Below, piece by piece: positions 25,361 through 35,059 of a stretch of 64,000 nt of DNA (position 1 is the first letter of the stretch; each line of letters opens with the position of its first letter). Under the pieces are notes generated by a model. That model saw nothing but the letters and a program-made list of their open reading frames with translations. It was not told where the DNA came from and made no database searches. Made by a program: the position numbers and the translations under genes. This DNA is from JAEXZL01 sp049943125. Lineage in GTDB: Bacteria; Bacillota; Clostridia; Clostridiales; Clostridiaceae. The stretch spans positions 3,038,001 through 3,102,000 of the forward strand of contig NZ_CP188040.1 in the NCBI RefSeq assembly GCF_049943125.1, written 5' to 3'.

Positions 25361-25461
25361 AATTTTTAAGAGATAATATTAATAGTTAAAAATTTTTAAA
25401 ATAATTGAAGTATGGAGAGTATAGTTTTATTGCGTACTTTAATTAAATAGGGTATATTATA

Positions 25462-25493
25462 AAAGGAAGGCTATATTCATGACCTTCTTTATT
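25462..25493 (+). terminator. Terminator-like hairpin upstream of secA
   Basis: AAAGGAAGG pairs with CCTTCTTT with one bulge, followed by ATTT. Possibly a second terminator or part of the secA leader. Confidence 0.4.
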
Positions 25494-25503
25494 TACAGTA
25501 CAG

Positions 25504-25532
25504 GACTTATAAATTGCTTGTATTTATAAGTC
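25504..25532 (+). promoter_or_regulatory. 11-bp inverted repeat in the secA leader
   Basis: 25504-25514 (GACTTATAAAT) is perfectly complementary to 25522-25532 across a 7-nt loop, about 43 bp before the secA ATG and without a T-run. It could be an operator or an mRNA structure. Confidence 0.45.
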
Positions 25533-25574
25533 TATGAGTTTACAAAATTTTAAACAGTTTGCGAGGAATATAGT

Positions 25575-28085
25575 ATGGGATTATTTAGTAAGATATTCGG
25601 TACCTACAGTGAAAGGGAAGTAAAAAGGACCTTTTCCATTGTAGATAAAATTGAGGCCTTAGAAGAAAAGATGCAGTCCTTGAGTGATGAGGATTTAAGG
25701 AATAAAACCGCAGAATTTAAAGAAAGGGTGTCTAATGGAGAGAGCTTAGATAGCATCCTTCCAGAAGCGTTTGCCGTGGTTAGAGAGGCGGCCTTTAGAA
25801 CCTTAGGCATAAAACATTATAGAGAACAGCTTATAGGTGGTATAGTACTTCATCAGGGAAGAATTGCAGAAATGAAGACTGGTGAAGGAAAAACTCTAGT
25901 AGCAACTCTTCCAGCATATCTTAATGCCCTCACAGGAAAGGGTGTTCATGTAGTAACAGTTAATGACTACCTGGCTAACAGAGATAGGGAGTGGATGGGC
26001 CAGATATATGAATTCCTAGGTCTCACTACGGGAGTAATTCTTCATTCTCTTAATAATGACGAGAGAAGAGCTGCTTATGGAGCAGACATAACCTATGGAA
26101 CAAATAATGAATTTGGCTTTGATTATCTTAGAGATAACATGGTTATATATAAGAAGGAAATGGTTCAGAGAGAGCTGAATTTTGCCATAGTGGATGAGGT
26201 TGACTCAATTCTTATTGACGAAGCAAGAACACCACTTATAATCTCTGGAGCCGGTGAAAAGTCAACAGATTTTTATAGAATAGCTGATATGTTTGTAAAG
26301 AGGCTTACTAAGGAAAAGGATTTTACCATCGATGAGAAGGCTAGTGCTGTAATGCTCACTGAAGATGGTATGAAGGAAGCAGAAAAAGCCTTTAACATAG
26401 AAAATTATGCCGATGGAGCAAATATGGAGCTTCAGCATTATGTTACTCAAGCTCTTAAAGCAAACTACTCTATGAAGGCTGATAAGGACTATATGGTGAA
26501 GGATGGAGAAGTTATCATCGTTGATGAATTCACCGGAAGACTTATGGAAGGTAGAAGATACTCCGATGGTCTCCACCAAGCGATAGAAGCTAAGGAAGGA
26601 GTTAAGGTGGCTAGAGAGTCTAAAACCCTTGCTACAATAACCTTCCAGAATTATTTCAGAATGTACGAAAAGCTCTCCGGTATGACCGGTACAGCACAAA
26701 CAGAAGAACTGGAATTCAGAGAAATATATGGCTTAGACGTTGTAGTTATACCTACCCATCTCCCTGTGAAGAGAGAAGACCATCCCGACATGGTTTATAA
26801 GAGTGTTAAAGGAAAATATAATGCTCTTATAGATGAAATAGTGGAAACTAATAAGACAGGGCAGCCTGTACTTGTTGGTACCACCAGTATTGAAAAATCA
26901 GAGCTTATTTCTTCATTATTAAAGAAGAGAGGGGTTCCTCATCAGGTGCTCAACGCTAGATATCATGAGAAGGAAGCTGAGATAGTATCCCATGCTGGTG
27001 AAAAGGGCATGGTAACTATAGCTACAAATATGGCTGGTAGAGGTACTGATATTAAGCTAGGAGAAGGTGTTGTTGAGGTTGGTGGTCTTAAGATTATCGG
27101 TACAGAAAGACATGAATCCAGACGTATAGATAATCAGCTTAGAGGCCGTTCTGGTCGTCAAGGAGATCCAGGAGCTTCAAGATTCTATATCTCCTTAGAG
27201 GATGACCTTATGAGAATATTCGGTTCTGAAAAGCTTCAGGGAATCGTTAATACTCTAGGACTTGAAGAAGATGAAGCAATAGAGAGCAAGATGGTTTCTA
27301 AGGCCATAGAAAATGCTCAAAAGAAGGTTGAAGGTAACAACTTTAATATAAGAAAGACCTTGCTTGGCTATGATGATGTTATGAATATGCAGAGAGAGAT
27401 TATTTACAAGCAGAGAGCACAGGTTCTCGATGGTGAAAATCTCAAGGATCAGATTCAGGATATGGTTCAGGAGGTTATTGAGTCCGCTGTTGATTCACAT
27501 CTTTCAGGAGTTGTAGAAAGCTTAGAGGATGATCTTCATAAGCTCATAGTTTATATGGAGGAGTTATTCCTGCCTCATGGAAGATATTCAGTTGAGGATT
27601 TCAAGGGACTAACTAATGTAGAGATAAAGGAAAAGCTTTTAGCAGAGGCGCAAGCTATTTATGCTCAGAAGGAAGCAGAGTTTACTGAAGAGCAGATGAG
27701 AGAGGTAGAAAGAGTTGTTCTTCTAAGAGTGGTTGATACTAAGTGGATGGATCATATCGATAATATGGATCATCTGAAGCAGGGTATGGGACTTAGAGCT
27801 TATAAGCAGCAGGATCCTGTTCAGGCTTATCAGTTTGAAGGAAGCGCTATGTTTGATGAGATGATTTATAACATCAAAATTGACACGGTGAAATTCCTCT
27901 TCCATGTAAAGCTTGAAAGAGCTCCAGAGAGGGAAAAGGTAGTTAAAGAAACCTATACCAATGAAAGTGATAATTCTGTTAAGAAGCAGCCGGTAAAGAA
28001 GACAGAGAAGGCTGGTAGAAATGACCTTTGTCCTTGCGGCAGTGGTAAAAAGTACAAGAATTGTTGTGGTAGAACAGCAGTATAA
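25575..28085 (+). CDS. secA: Preprotein translocase ATPase SecA
   Basis: The motor that pushes unfolded preproteins through SecYEG. The 836 residues show nucleotide-binding domain 1 with Walker A (AEMKTGEGKTLVA, about residue 100) and DEVDSILIDEARTPLIISG. The preprotein cross-linking region and NBD2 with MAGRGTDIKLG and LRGRSGRQGDPG follow, and then the helical scaffold. The C-terminal SEC-C zinc motif is NDLCPCGSGKKYKNCCG, which binds SecB-like partners or lipid. GCGAGGAA precedes the ATG. A terminator separates it from prfB. Confidence 0.98.
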   Translation: MGLFSKIFGTYSEREVKRTFSIVDKIEALEEKMQSLSDEDLRNKTAEFKERVSNGESLDSILPEAFAVVREAAFRTLGIKHYREQLIGGIVLHQGRIAEMKTGEGKTLVATLPAYLNALTGKGVHVVTVNDYLANRDREWMGQIYEFLGLTTGVILHSLNNDERRAAYGADITYGTNNEFGFDYLRDNMVIYKKEMVQRELNFAIVDEVDSILIDEARTPLIISGAGEKSTDFYRIADMFVKRLTKEKDFTIDEKASAVMLTEDGMKEAEKAFNIENYADGANMELQHYVTQALKANYSMKADKDYMVKDGEVIIVDEFTGRLMEGRRYSDGLHQAIEAKEGVKVARESKTLATITFQNYFRMYEKLSGMTGTAQTEELEFREIYGLDVVVIPTHLPVKREDHPDMVYKSVKGKYNALIDEIVETNKTGQPVLVGTTSIEKSELISSLLKKRGVPHQVLNARYHEKEAEIVSHAGEKGMVTIATNMAGRGTDIKLGEGVVEVGGLKIIGTERHESRRIDNQLRGRSGRQGDPGASRFYISLEDDLMRIFGSEKLQGIVNTLGLEEDEAIESKMVSKAIENAQKKVEGNNFNIRKTLLGYDDVMNMQREIIYKQRAQVLDGENLKDQIQDMVQEVIESAVDSHLSGVVESLEDDLHKLIVYMEELFLPHGRYSVEDFKGLTNVEIKEKLLAEAQAIYAQKEAEFTEEQMREVERVVLLRVVDTKWMDHIDNMDHLKQGMGLRAYKQQDPVQAYQFEGSAMFDEMIYNIKIDTVKFLFHVKLERAPEREKVVKETYTNESDNSVKKQPVKKTEKAGRNDLCPCGSGKKYKNCCGRTAV

Positions 28086-28092
28086 TATAATG

Positions 28093-28126
28093 AGATAGAT
28101 TTGTACTATTAAGTGCAAATCTATCT
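28093..28126 (+). terminator. Terminator between secA and prfB
   Basis: An 11-bp stem AGATAGATTTG with CAAATCTATCT; the T-tract is interrupted (TGCTTT). Confidence 0.6.
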
Positions 28127-28158
28127 TGCTTTATAATAAACTATTTGAGGTGAAGAAG

Positions 28159-29275
28159 ATGCTATTGGAAATTGAAAAGATACAAGCAAGGCTCAAGGAG
28201 ATGGAAGAAGTATTAAGTGAAATAAGGGGGTCTCTTTGACAAGGAGGGACTTAAGAGAAAGCTTTCAGAGCTAGAGCATAAGATGCAGGAGCCTGGCTTC
28301 TGGGATAATTCTCAGAAGGCTTTAGAGGTTACCCAGGAGGCCAAAAGAATAAAAGATAAGCTAGATGGTTATTCCTCTTTAAAGACAAGGGTGGAAGATT
28401 GCCAGATACTTATAGAGCTAATAGAGGATGATGATAACACGCTTTTAGAGCTTAAGAATGAATTAAGCTCTCTTGATAAGGATATAGAAAGCTTCAGAAT
28501 AGAAAATCTCCTTTCCGGTGAATATGATAAGAATAATGCCATTTTAACTCTTCATGCTGGAGTTGGTGGAACTGATGCTCAGGACTGGACAGAGATGCTT
28601 TTGAGATTGTATACCAGATATTGTGAAAGAAAAGGATATTCTCTAGAGACTCTAGAGCTTTTAACTGCTGATGAAGCAGGAATAAAGGGTGTGACTATAA
28701 GGGTTAAGGGAGAATATGCCTATGGCTATTTAAAGTGTGAGAAAGGAATCCATAGACTAGTTAGGATATCCCCTTTTAATGCTAATGGTAAAAGACAGAC
28801 CTCCTTTGCTTCTGTTGAAGTGATGCCAGAGCTTACAGAGAGTCAGGATATTGAGATAAATCCTTCCGATTTAAAGATTGATACCTTCAGAGCTGGAGGA
28901 GCTGGTGGTCAGCATGTTAACAAAACTGAATCGGCTATAAGAATAACACACCTACCTACGGGGATAGTTGTCCAGTGCCAGAGTGAAAGAAGTCAGTTCA
29001 ACAATAAGGACACGGCTATGTCCATGCTTAAAGCAAAGCTTACAGAGCTCAAGGAAAGAGCCCACAAGGAAAAGATTGAAGATCTAGCTGGAGATCTTAA
29101 GGACATGGGCTGGGGAAGCCAGATTAGATCCTATGTGTTTCATCCCTATACCCTAGTTAAGGATCACAGAACCGGGGCTGAGTCCGGCAACGTAGATGCA
29201 GTAATGAACGGCGAAATTGATAATTTCATCAGTGAATACCTAAAGCAAAACAGCAAAGGCACTCTTCAGGAGTAA
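28159..29275 (+). CDS. prfB: Peptide chain release factor 2, programmed +1 frameshift
   Basis: RF2 reads UGA and UAA. Translation starts at the ATG at 28159 (GAGGTGA upstream) and runs 26 codons to TGA at 28237-28239. The frameshift site is the classical one: a Shine-Dalgarno-like AGGGGG at 28225-28230, then TCT CTT TGA C. A +1 slip on CTT moves reading to GAC at 28238 and on to the stop at 29275, giving about 371 residues. The codon-recognition tripeptide is SPF and the catalytic loop is GGAGGQHVNKTESAIRITH. Low RF2 raises frameshifting and so RF2 synthesis. Confidence 0.98.
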
Positions 29276-29310
29276 GTATAATAATTTTATCAAAGTATAA
29301 ATAAGAAGAG

Positions 29311-29342
29311 GAGCGAAAGCAAGTGATGCTTTCGCTCTTTTT
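29311..29342. terminator. Bidirectional terminator between prfB and the M28 peptidase gene
   Basis: An 11-bp stem GAGCGAAAGCA with TGCTTTCGCTC, a 5-nt loop and T-rich flank. Confidence 0.9.
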
Positions 29343-29358
29343 ATTATTGAATATCATA

Positions 29359-30702
29359 TTAGGATCTTCTGTTTATATAAATTAATGAAATAGCTATGGC
29401 TGCAAAAATTGAAAAAATTAGTCCAGGGACATTATAGAAAATAAGTAGATTTTCACGGTAGTTTTTTTCTATAAGCTCCTCTGAAACGGTTTTAAAGGCC
29501 TCTTTAATGGATTCTTCACTGATATAGGAAACAGTATCCTCGGGGGTATGAATTCTATCCATGTCCTCATGAATTAAGGTGACTGCACTTATTCCTACCT
29601 TTCTAAAATACTCATGGTCACTAGAGTCTTCAAAGCTTAGCTTATAGTCTATGTTACGCCTATCAAAATTGCTAATTATAGAAGCCACCTGCTCAGTGGA
29701 GGGATTATCATTCTTGCCTCCCATTATAGTTAAGTCAAGCTCCTTATCGCTGCCAATCATATCAAAATTATATACTGTGGCTTTCTTAATTTGATCATAA
29801 TATTGTTCAGCAAAGGCTTTAGACCCGAGACAGCCAAATTCCTCAGCATTAAAGGCTGCAAATATCATAGGACCGTCGCTTGCACCTAAGTTTTTAAAAT
29901 ACCGAGCTAGCTCAAGAACAAAGGCGGTACCGGAGGCGTTGTCCAGGGCTCCAGGATATATGGTTCCGGAATAATCACTTCCTAAATGATCAAAATGTGA
30001 GGATATTATTAAAGGAGGCTTATCTTTATTCATTCCAGGAAGAAGGCTGTGAAGGTTATCTACATTTGTCTCTTTTACCTCATAGGGCACTTTTAAATGA
30101 ATGGTGTAGCCTTCTCTCAGTTCTAATAGAAGTTCTTCAAAGCAGCTATCGCTTATGGAGATGTATAAGCTATAGGGAGCATCGGAAATATAGGAGCTTC
30201 TAAAGGAAAACTCCTCTGGAGCTGTGGCCACTAATAATATAATATGATTATCTTTTTTTATTTGTATATACTTATCGGAATAGCTTGCATTGGTCTTATC
30301 AAAATAGATCTCAACGGTGTCAAAGTTAAGAAGGTCTTCTTTATAATCTACCCCATATTCATATACCTTTGAGATTCCTTGAGGACCTACAGCTTCTAAA
30401 ACAGGGGTCTCAGAGGTAAGTGCGGGATATTTTACCCTGAAGCTTTGATAATAGCTCTCTGAAAAAGGACGAAGTCCATATTTTATAAAAGTATTTTGGA
30501 TATAATCTCCAGCTATTTTGTTTTCAAAGGTTCCTGTGAGTCTGCCCTCTAAATTATCAGAGGATAGAAATTCTATATGCTCCATTACCTTCTCTGTATC
30601 AAAAGCCTTTAATTTTATATGATATATGTAGAAGAAGCAAAAGGATATAAGAAAAAGTGTTATTAAAAACTGTGCAAGTTTTCTTACCATAGTGTTAATC
30701 AT
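29359..30702 (-). CDS. Membrane-anchored M28 family metallopeptidase
   Basis: A 447-residue protein with an N-terminal membrane segment (about residues 8-28) and a second hydrophobic helix at the C-terminus (about residues 422-442). Between them is an M28 aminopeptidase-type domain with the metal ligands in order: SSHFDHLG (His), GALDNASGTAF (Asp), AAFNAEEFGCLGS (catalytic Glu and metal Glu), FDMIGSDKE (Asp) and HTPEDTVSYI (His). A PA-like insertion probably fills residues 90-220. It is likely an extracytoplasmic peptidase. ATG start with AAGGTGAG upstream. Confidence 0.88.
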   Translation of the reverse strand: MINTMVRKLAQFLITLFLISFCFFYIYHIKLKAFDTEKVMEHIEFLSSDNLEGRLTGTFENKIAGDYIQNTFIKYGLRPFSESYYQSFRVKYPALTSETPVLEAVGPQGISKVYEYGVDYKEDLLNFDTVEIYFDKTNASYSDKYIQIKKDNHIILLVATAPEEFSFRSSYISDAPYSLYISISDSCFEELLLELREGYTIHLKVPYEVKETNVDNLHSLLPGMNKDKPPLIISSHFDHLGSDYSGTIYPGALDNASGTAFVLELARYFKNLGASDGPMIFAAFNAEEFGCLGSKAFAEQYYDQIKKATVYNFDMIGSDKELDLTIMGGKNDNPSTEQVASIISNFDRRNIDYKLSFEDSSDHEYFRKVGISAVTLIHEDMDRIHTPEDTVSYISEESIKEAFKTVSEELIEKNYRENLLIFYNVPGLIFSIFAAIAISLIYINRRS

Positions 30703-30789
30703 AAACTAAGCTCACCTTCATAGTAATTATTTTTATATAAATATCTATGTTATTAAGCCTTTCATTATTACTGCGTGTTTTTAATCTCA

Positions 30790-30819
30790 TTGCAGTAGAA
30801 ATACAAAAACTGTTATAAT
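30790..30819 (+). promoter_or_regulatory. Candidate sigma-A promoter of tex
   Basis: TTGCAG (30790-30795), an 18-bp spacer and TATAAT (30814-30819). Start predicted near 30826, leaving a short leader before the ATG at 30849. Confidence 0.55.
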
Positions 30820-30848
30820 AATTGATGTATCGGAAGGATGGTGTACAG

Positions 30849-33020
30849 ATGAATAATATCGAAAGATTATTATCAGAGGAATTAAATATCAGCTTAAGCC
30901 AGGTGAAAAGTGTAATAGAGCTCCTGGATGAGGGGAATACAGTACCTTTTATAGCTAGATATAGAAAGGAAAAGACTGGAGGACTCTCCGATGAAATTTT
31001 AAGAAGGTTCAGTGAACGTTTAGAATATTTAAGGAACTTAAATCAGAGAAGAGAAGATGTTGAAAGGCTCATAGAAGAGCAGGGGAAGCTTACAGAGGAG
31101 ATAAGAGGAAAGCTCGTAAAAGCTTCAACCCTTACAGAAATTGAGGATATATATAGACCCTTTAAGCCTAAAAAAAGAACTAGGGCTACTATTGCACAGG
31201 AAAAGGGACTTAAGCCTCTGGCAGAGCTCATTTATAGTGGAAGCCTTAAGGGAAGCCTTGAGGAGAAGGCGGCAGAGTTTATAAATGAGGAGAAAGGTGT
31301 TACTTCCATAGAAGAGGCCTTAGCTGGTGCTCAGGATATAATCAGCGAGATGATATCCGATGACGCTGAAATAAGAAAGTGGATTAGAGAATTAATCAAA
31401 AAAGAAGGCTATATCGAAACCAAGGCTTCCATAGAAGAAAGCAGTCCTTATGAAATGTATTATGACTATAAGGAGCCTGTAAAAGCAATACCACCTCATA
31501 GAATTTTAGCTATAAATAGAGGAGAAAAGGAAAAGATACTCTCTGTAAAGGTAACTGCTCCTGAGGAGAAGATTCTTGATTATATTGGTCGCAGAGTTTT
31601 AAAGGGGAATAAAATAACTGATGAATATATAGAAAAGGCTATTAAGGATTCCTTGAAGAGGCTTATTTATCCTTCCGTGGAAAGAGAAATAAGAAATGAG
31701 CTTACGGATAAAGGAGAAGAAGGAGCTATAACAATATTTAAAGCCAATTTAAAGGCGCTTCTCCTTCAGGCACCTATAAAAGGAAAAACAATAATGGGAT
31801 ATGACCCAGGCTTTAGAACAGGATGTAAAATAGCGGTTTTAGACGATACTGGAAGGTATTTAGACAAGGCAACGGTCTATCCTACGGTTCCGAGAAAGGA
31901 TGTTAGAGGAACCATTGATACCCTAAAGAAGCTGATTAAGAAATATGATGTGGATATCATTTCTTTAGGTAATGGTACTGCTAGCAGAGAGTCTGAAGAG
32001 GTATTGGCAGAGCTTATTAACGAGGTTAAAAAGGAAATGGGTAAGGATATTTATTATGTGATTGTATCAGAAGCAGGAGCTTCTGTGTATTCAGCTTCAG
32101 AGCTTGCTCAAAAGGAATATCCAGATCTCGATGTAACTGTAAGGGGAGCCATATCCATTGGAAGAAGACTGCAGGATCCTATGGCAGAGCTGGTTAAGAT
32201 AGATCCAAAGTCCATTGGAGTAGGTCAGTATCAGCACGATGTTACAGCAAAAAAGCTCGATGAGTCCTTAAAGGGAGTGGTGGAGGATTGTGTAAATTCT
32301 GTGGGGGTAGACTTAAATATAGCCACTCCATCATTACTTAGCTATATAGCAGGTATTAGTGCTTCAGTTGCTCAAAATATAGTGAGCTATAGAGATGAAA
32401 ATGGAAGGTTTAAATCGAGAAAAGAGCTTTTAAAGGTTAAGAGATTAGGACAGAAGGTTTTTGAGCAGTGCGCAGGCTTCCTAAGGGTTCCTGAAAGTAA
32501 GGAGCCTTTAGATAATACCTCAGTGCATCCAGAGTCCTATGATAAGGCCAGGGAGCTCATTGAGCTATTAGGCTATGAAGAGAGTGATTTGAAGAAGAAT
32601 AATCTTACAGATATAGATATGAGGGTTAAGGATAAATCCATCAAAGCCTTAGCGGAGCAGCTGGAGATTGGCGTACCGACCCTTACAGATATTATCAAAG
32701 AAATTAAAAAGCCAGGAAGAGATCCTAGAGAGGAGCTTCCGAAGCCAATCTTCAAGAGCGGTGTTATGGATATAACTCAGCTAAAGCCAGGGATGGAGCT
32801 CACAGGAACCGTTAGAAATGTTTCTGACTTTGGAGCCTTTGTAGATATTGGAGTGCATCAGGATGGACTGGTACACAAGAGTCAGCTCTCTGATAGATAT
32901 GTTAAGCATCCTTTGGATATAGTTAAGGTAGGAGACATAGTAGAGGTTACTGTTCTAGAGATAGATGAAAAAAGAAAAAGAATTGCCCTCACTATGAAAA
33001 AAAGCCAAAAAAAGGGTTGA
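30849..33020 (+). CDS. tex: Tex-family RNA-binding protein
   Basis: A 723-residue protein of the Tex/Spt6-like family, associated with transcription complexes. It has the Tex N-terminal helical region (VPFIARYRKEKTGGLSDEILR), the YqgF/RNase H-like domain (IMGYDPGFRTGCKIAVLD), helix-hairpin-helix repeats (about residues 490-570) and a C-terminal S1 domain (GMELTGTVRNVSDFGAFVDI). I chose the ATG at 30849, with GGAAGGA upstream, rather than in-frame TTG or ATG codons at 30822 and 30825, because these would sit on top of the promoter start. Confidence 0.96.
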   Translation: MNNIERLLSEELNISLSQVKSVIELLDEGNTVPFIARYRKEKTGGLSDEILRRFSERLEYLRNLNQRREDVERLIEEQGKLTEEIRGKLVKASTLTEIEDIYRPFKPKKRTRATIAQEKGLKPLAELIYSGSLKGSLEEKAAEFINEEKGVTSIEEALAGAQDIISEMISDDAEIRKWIRELIKKEGYIETKASIEESSPYEMYYDYKEPVKAIPPHRILAINRGEKEKILSVKVTAPEEKILDYIGRRVLKGNKITDEYIEKAIKDSLKRLIYPSVEREIRNELTDKGEEGAITIFKANLKALLLQAPIKGKTIMGYDPGFRTGCKIAVLDDTGRYLDKATVYPTVPRKDVRGTIDTLKKLIKKYDVDIISLGNGTASRESEEVLAELINEVKKEMGKDIYYVIVSEAGASVYSASELAQKEYPDLDVTVRGAISIGRRLQDPMAELVKIDPKSIGVGQYQHDVTAKKLDESLKGVVEDCVNSVGVDLNIATPSLLSYIAGISASVAQNIVSYRDENGRFKSRKELLKVKRLGQKVFEQCAGFLRVPESKEPLDNTSVHPESYDKARELIELLGYEESDLKKNNLTDIDMRVKDKSIKALAEQLEIGVPTLTDIIKEIKKPGRDPREELPKPIFKSGVMDITQLKPGMELTGTVRNVSDFGAFVDIGVHQDGLVHKSQLSDRYVKHPLDIVKVGDIVEVTVLEIDEKRKRIALTMKKSQKKG

Positions 33021-33067
33021 TAAATAATAAGAATTGTCATATAATATAAGTGAATTAAATAACAATT

Positions 33068-33230
33068 ATCTTCAGGGCAGGGTTAAATTCCCTACCGGCG
33101 GTATAGCCCGCGAGCCATTTTGGCATGATTCGGTGTAACTCCGAAGCCGACAGTATAGTCTGGATGAAAGAAGGTAGAATGAATTTGAATTTCTAGCGCC
33201 CTGATATATTCATTATATCAGGGCTTTATT
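33068..33230 (+). ncRNA. FMN riboswitch (RFN element) with terminator platform
   Basis: The aptamer spans 33068-33175. P1 is ATCTTC with GAAGGT, and the conserved blocks are GGGCAGGGTTAAATTCCCTA, CCGGCGGT, AGCCCGCGAGC and the distal GATTCGGTGTAACTCCGAAGCCGACAGT... segment ending in GGATGAAAGAAGG. The terminator is GCCCTGATATA (33198-33208) with TATATCAGGGC (33214-33224). CAGGGC at 33073-33078 can pair with GCCCTG at 33198-33203, giving an antiterminator when FMN is absent. It controls ribU. Confidence 0.97.
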
Positions 33231-33295
33231 ATGTAAATTCAAAACTATTCTCCATGAAGGTATGAGTTACAACTATCTTTTAGGAGGTTATTTTT

Positions 33296-33865
33296 ATGAA
33301 CAGATCAAAAGCTATTAATTTTATGGTGAAATGTGCAATGCTTGCTGCCATTGCCGTGGTGCTCATGCAGTTTGAGATTCCAGTAATCCCTGCATTTCCT
33401 TTTTTAAAGCTTGATTTTAGTGATGTACCTGCTCTTTTAGGAGGCTTTGCCTTAGGCCCTATCGCAGGTGTAGTTATAGAAGCCTTTAAGGTGTTTTTGG
33501 ATATGATAGTAAGTGGAACGGTAACCGCTGGAGTAGGAGAGGTAGCAAACTTTTTAATCGGTGCTTCCTTTGTTTATCCTGCTGCTCTTATATATCATAA
33601 AAGAAAAAGCTTTTCCTTTGCTCTTATATCCATGCTGATAGCGACAGCTTCCATGGTGATTTTCGGTGTGCTAGCTAATTACTTCATTTTAGCTCCCCTA
33701 TACGGAATGGCACCAGAAGCAATCCCTGCTTATATTGTAGGAGGAGCTCTTCCTATAAATCTTATCAAAGGAGCGGCTATATCCTTAGTAACATTAGTTA
33801 GCTACAAAAAGCTTTCTCCTATTATCAAAAAGGAAAATATTATGATTAGAAAAAAAGTAGCATAA
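33296..33865 (+). CDS. ribU: Riboflavin ECF transporter S component RibU
   Basis: The substrate-binding membrane subunit that captures riboflavin and works with the shared EcfT and EcfA1/A2 module encoded elsewhere. A 189-residue protein with about five or six membrane helices. The hydrophobic N-terminal helix (MVKCAMLAAIAVVLMQFEIP), followed by FLKLDFSDVPALLGGFALGP, is typical of RibU/YpaA. The FMN riboswitch 65 bp upstream supports riboflavin as the substrate. The ATG has TTAGGAGG upstream. Confidence 0.96.
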   Translation: MNRSKAINFMVKCAMLAAIAVVLMQFEIPVIPAFPFLKLDFSDVPALLGGFALGPIAGVVIEAFKVFLDMIVSGTVTAGVGEVANFLIGASFVYPAALIYHKRKSFSFALISMLIATASMVIFGVLANYFILAPLYGMAPEAIPAYIVGGALPINLIKGAAISLVTLVSYKKLSPIIKKENIMIRKKVA

Positions 33866-33870
33866 AATAT

Positions 33871-33897
33871 AAGCTGTTCTCCCTGTGAGAACAGCTT
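33871..33897. terminator. Bidirectional terminator between ribU and rimI
   Basis: A perfect 11-bp stem AAGCTGTTCTC with GAGAACAGCTT and a 5-nt loop between convergent genes; T-tracts are short. Confidence 0.8.
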
Positions 33898-33909
33898 TAA
33901 ATTTTATCC

Positions 33910-34356
33910 TTAATTGAAATATCTCCACATTATAACGGCATCTTCATGGTTATCCTCATAGTATGCCTTTCTGATACCTTCCTCTTTAAAGCCATATTTT
34001 TTATAAAGACATTGAGCGGGGTAATTTGAAGCTCTTACCTCAAGGGTCATGGCAGTAACCCTCTGGCTGATGCACTGGCTTATCATAGAGGTTAGTATTC
34101 TATCTCCAAGGCCTATACCTCTATATTCAGGGTGCACAGCTATATTTGTTATATGGGCTTCATCGATAATTATCCACATGCCACCATAACCAATTACCTT
34201 ATTATCTATTATAGCCACGAGATATTTTGCAAAGATATTCCTTAGCTCCTTTTGAAAGGAGGCTTGACTCCAGGGTATGGGAAAGCTCAGCTTGCTGATA
34301 TGGAGCACCTCTGGAAGATGCTCCTCAGTCATTTCCATGATTTCAATATTATTCAT
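33910..34356 (-). CDS. rimI: Ribosomal protein alanine N-acetyltransferase RimI
   Basis: A 148-residue GNAT that acetylates the N-terminal alanine of ribosomal protein S18 and sometimes other proteins. The acetyl-CoA loop is VHPEYRGIGLGDRIL near residue 70. SFPIPWSQASFQ in the N-terminal region and NYPAQCLYKKYGFKEEGIRKAYY near the end are typical. The ATG at 34356 overlaps the tsaB stop region by 8 bp and is preferred over an in-frame GTG at 34365. Third gene of tsaE-tsaB-rimI. Confidence 0.93.
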   Translation of the reverse strand: MNNIEIMEMTEEHLPEVLHISKLSFPIPWSQASFQKELRNIFAKYLVAIIDNKVIGYGGMWIIIDEAHITNIAVHPEYRGIGLGDRILTSMISQCISQRVTAMTLEVRASNYPAQCLYKKYGFKEEGIRKAYYEDNHEDAVIMWRYFN

Positions 34357-35059
34357 TTTTCTCACTCATCTTCTTATCATATTCTCTTTCTGCTTGAGGT
34401 CTCCTGAGATAAATGGGGGCAAGGGTGTTAAGATTGTCTTCCTTCCCTTCTATAAGTAGCTTTAAGCCTAATTCTCCAAGGCTAGAGGCTGTGGGATGAT
34501 TCAGGTGCAGGGGAGCAAAGGCGGGGCCTTCTAAGGAGGCCTCAAGAGCTGCTCTGTGTATGGTAGCTCCATCTCCTACAAAATAAAGCTTTTCCTTATA
34601 GCTCTTTAATTCTTCTATCAGCTCCTCTAGTGAGCAGGTGTGTATATCTCTTACGGCTTTTAAGCTTCCTGACTCTATCTTGTATATACAGTAGTATACG
34701 TTGCCCCTTAAGGCATCCATCAAGGAGCATATAAGTCCTTCCTCTGTATAGATATTATATGCAAGGGCGTCTAAAGATGAAACGGAAATTACGGGCTTTT
34801 GGCTGCCTAGGGCTAGACCTTTTACTGTAGCCATACCAATCCTGAGCCCCGTAAAGGAACCAGGTCCCTTTGAGACAACAAAGCCATCAATTTCACCAAT
34901 GGTGAGGGCTGTTTCTTTTAATAGCTGCTCAATCATGGGCATTAATAGCACTGAGTGCTGCATTTTGTAATTAAGATTGATTTCTCCTAGTATTCCTTTT
35001 TCTGAAACTATAGAAACAGAAGCCGTACTTCCTGAGGCTTCTACAGATAATACCTTCAT
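34349..35059 (-). CDS. tsaB: tRNA t6A synthesis protein TsaB
   Basis: An inactive ASKHA-fold partner that binds TsaD and TsaE for t6A37 modification of ANN-decoding tRNAs. A 236-residue protein with the N-terminal MKVLSVEASGSTASVSIV, the GFVVSKGPGSFTGLRIGMAT stretch, and a shorter C-terminal lobe. Its start overlaps the tsaE stop in an ATGA arrangement, so the two are coupled. The pathway's first enzyme, Sua5, is at 5.4 kb. tsaD is not in the window. Confidence 0.96.
   Translation of the reverse strand: MKVLSVEASGSTASVSIVSEKGILGEINLNYKMQHSVLLMPMIEQLLKETALTIGEIDGFVVSKGPGSFTGLRIGMATVKGLALGSQKPVISVSSLDALAYNIYTEEGLICSLMDALRGNVYYCIYKIESGSLKAVRDIHTCSLEELIEELKSYKEKLYFVGDGATIHRAALEASLEGPAFAPLHLNHPTASSLGELGLKLLIEGKEDNLNTLAPIYLRRPQAEREYDKKMSEKNE

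Noticed and set aside
26262..26699. 145-codon open frame on the minus strand inside secA
   Set aside because: It is the antisense shadow of a conserved gene, with no start context and no recognisable domain.
28283..29275. prfB as a simple gene starting at the internal ATG at 28283
   Set aside because: The upstream 26 codons and the classical frameshift signal show that the gene begins at 28159.
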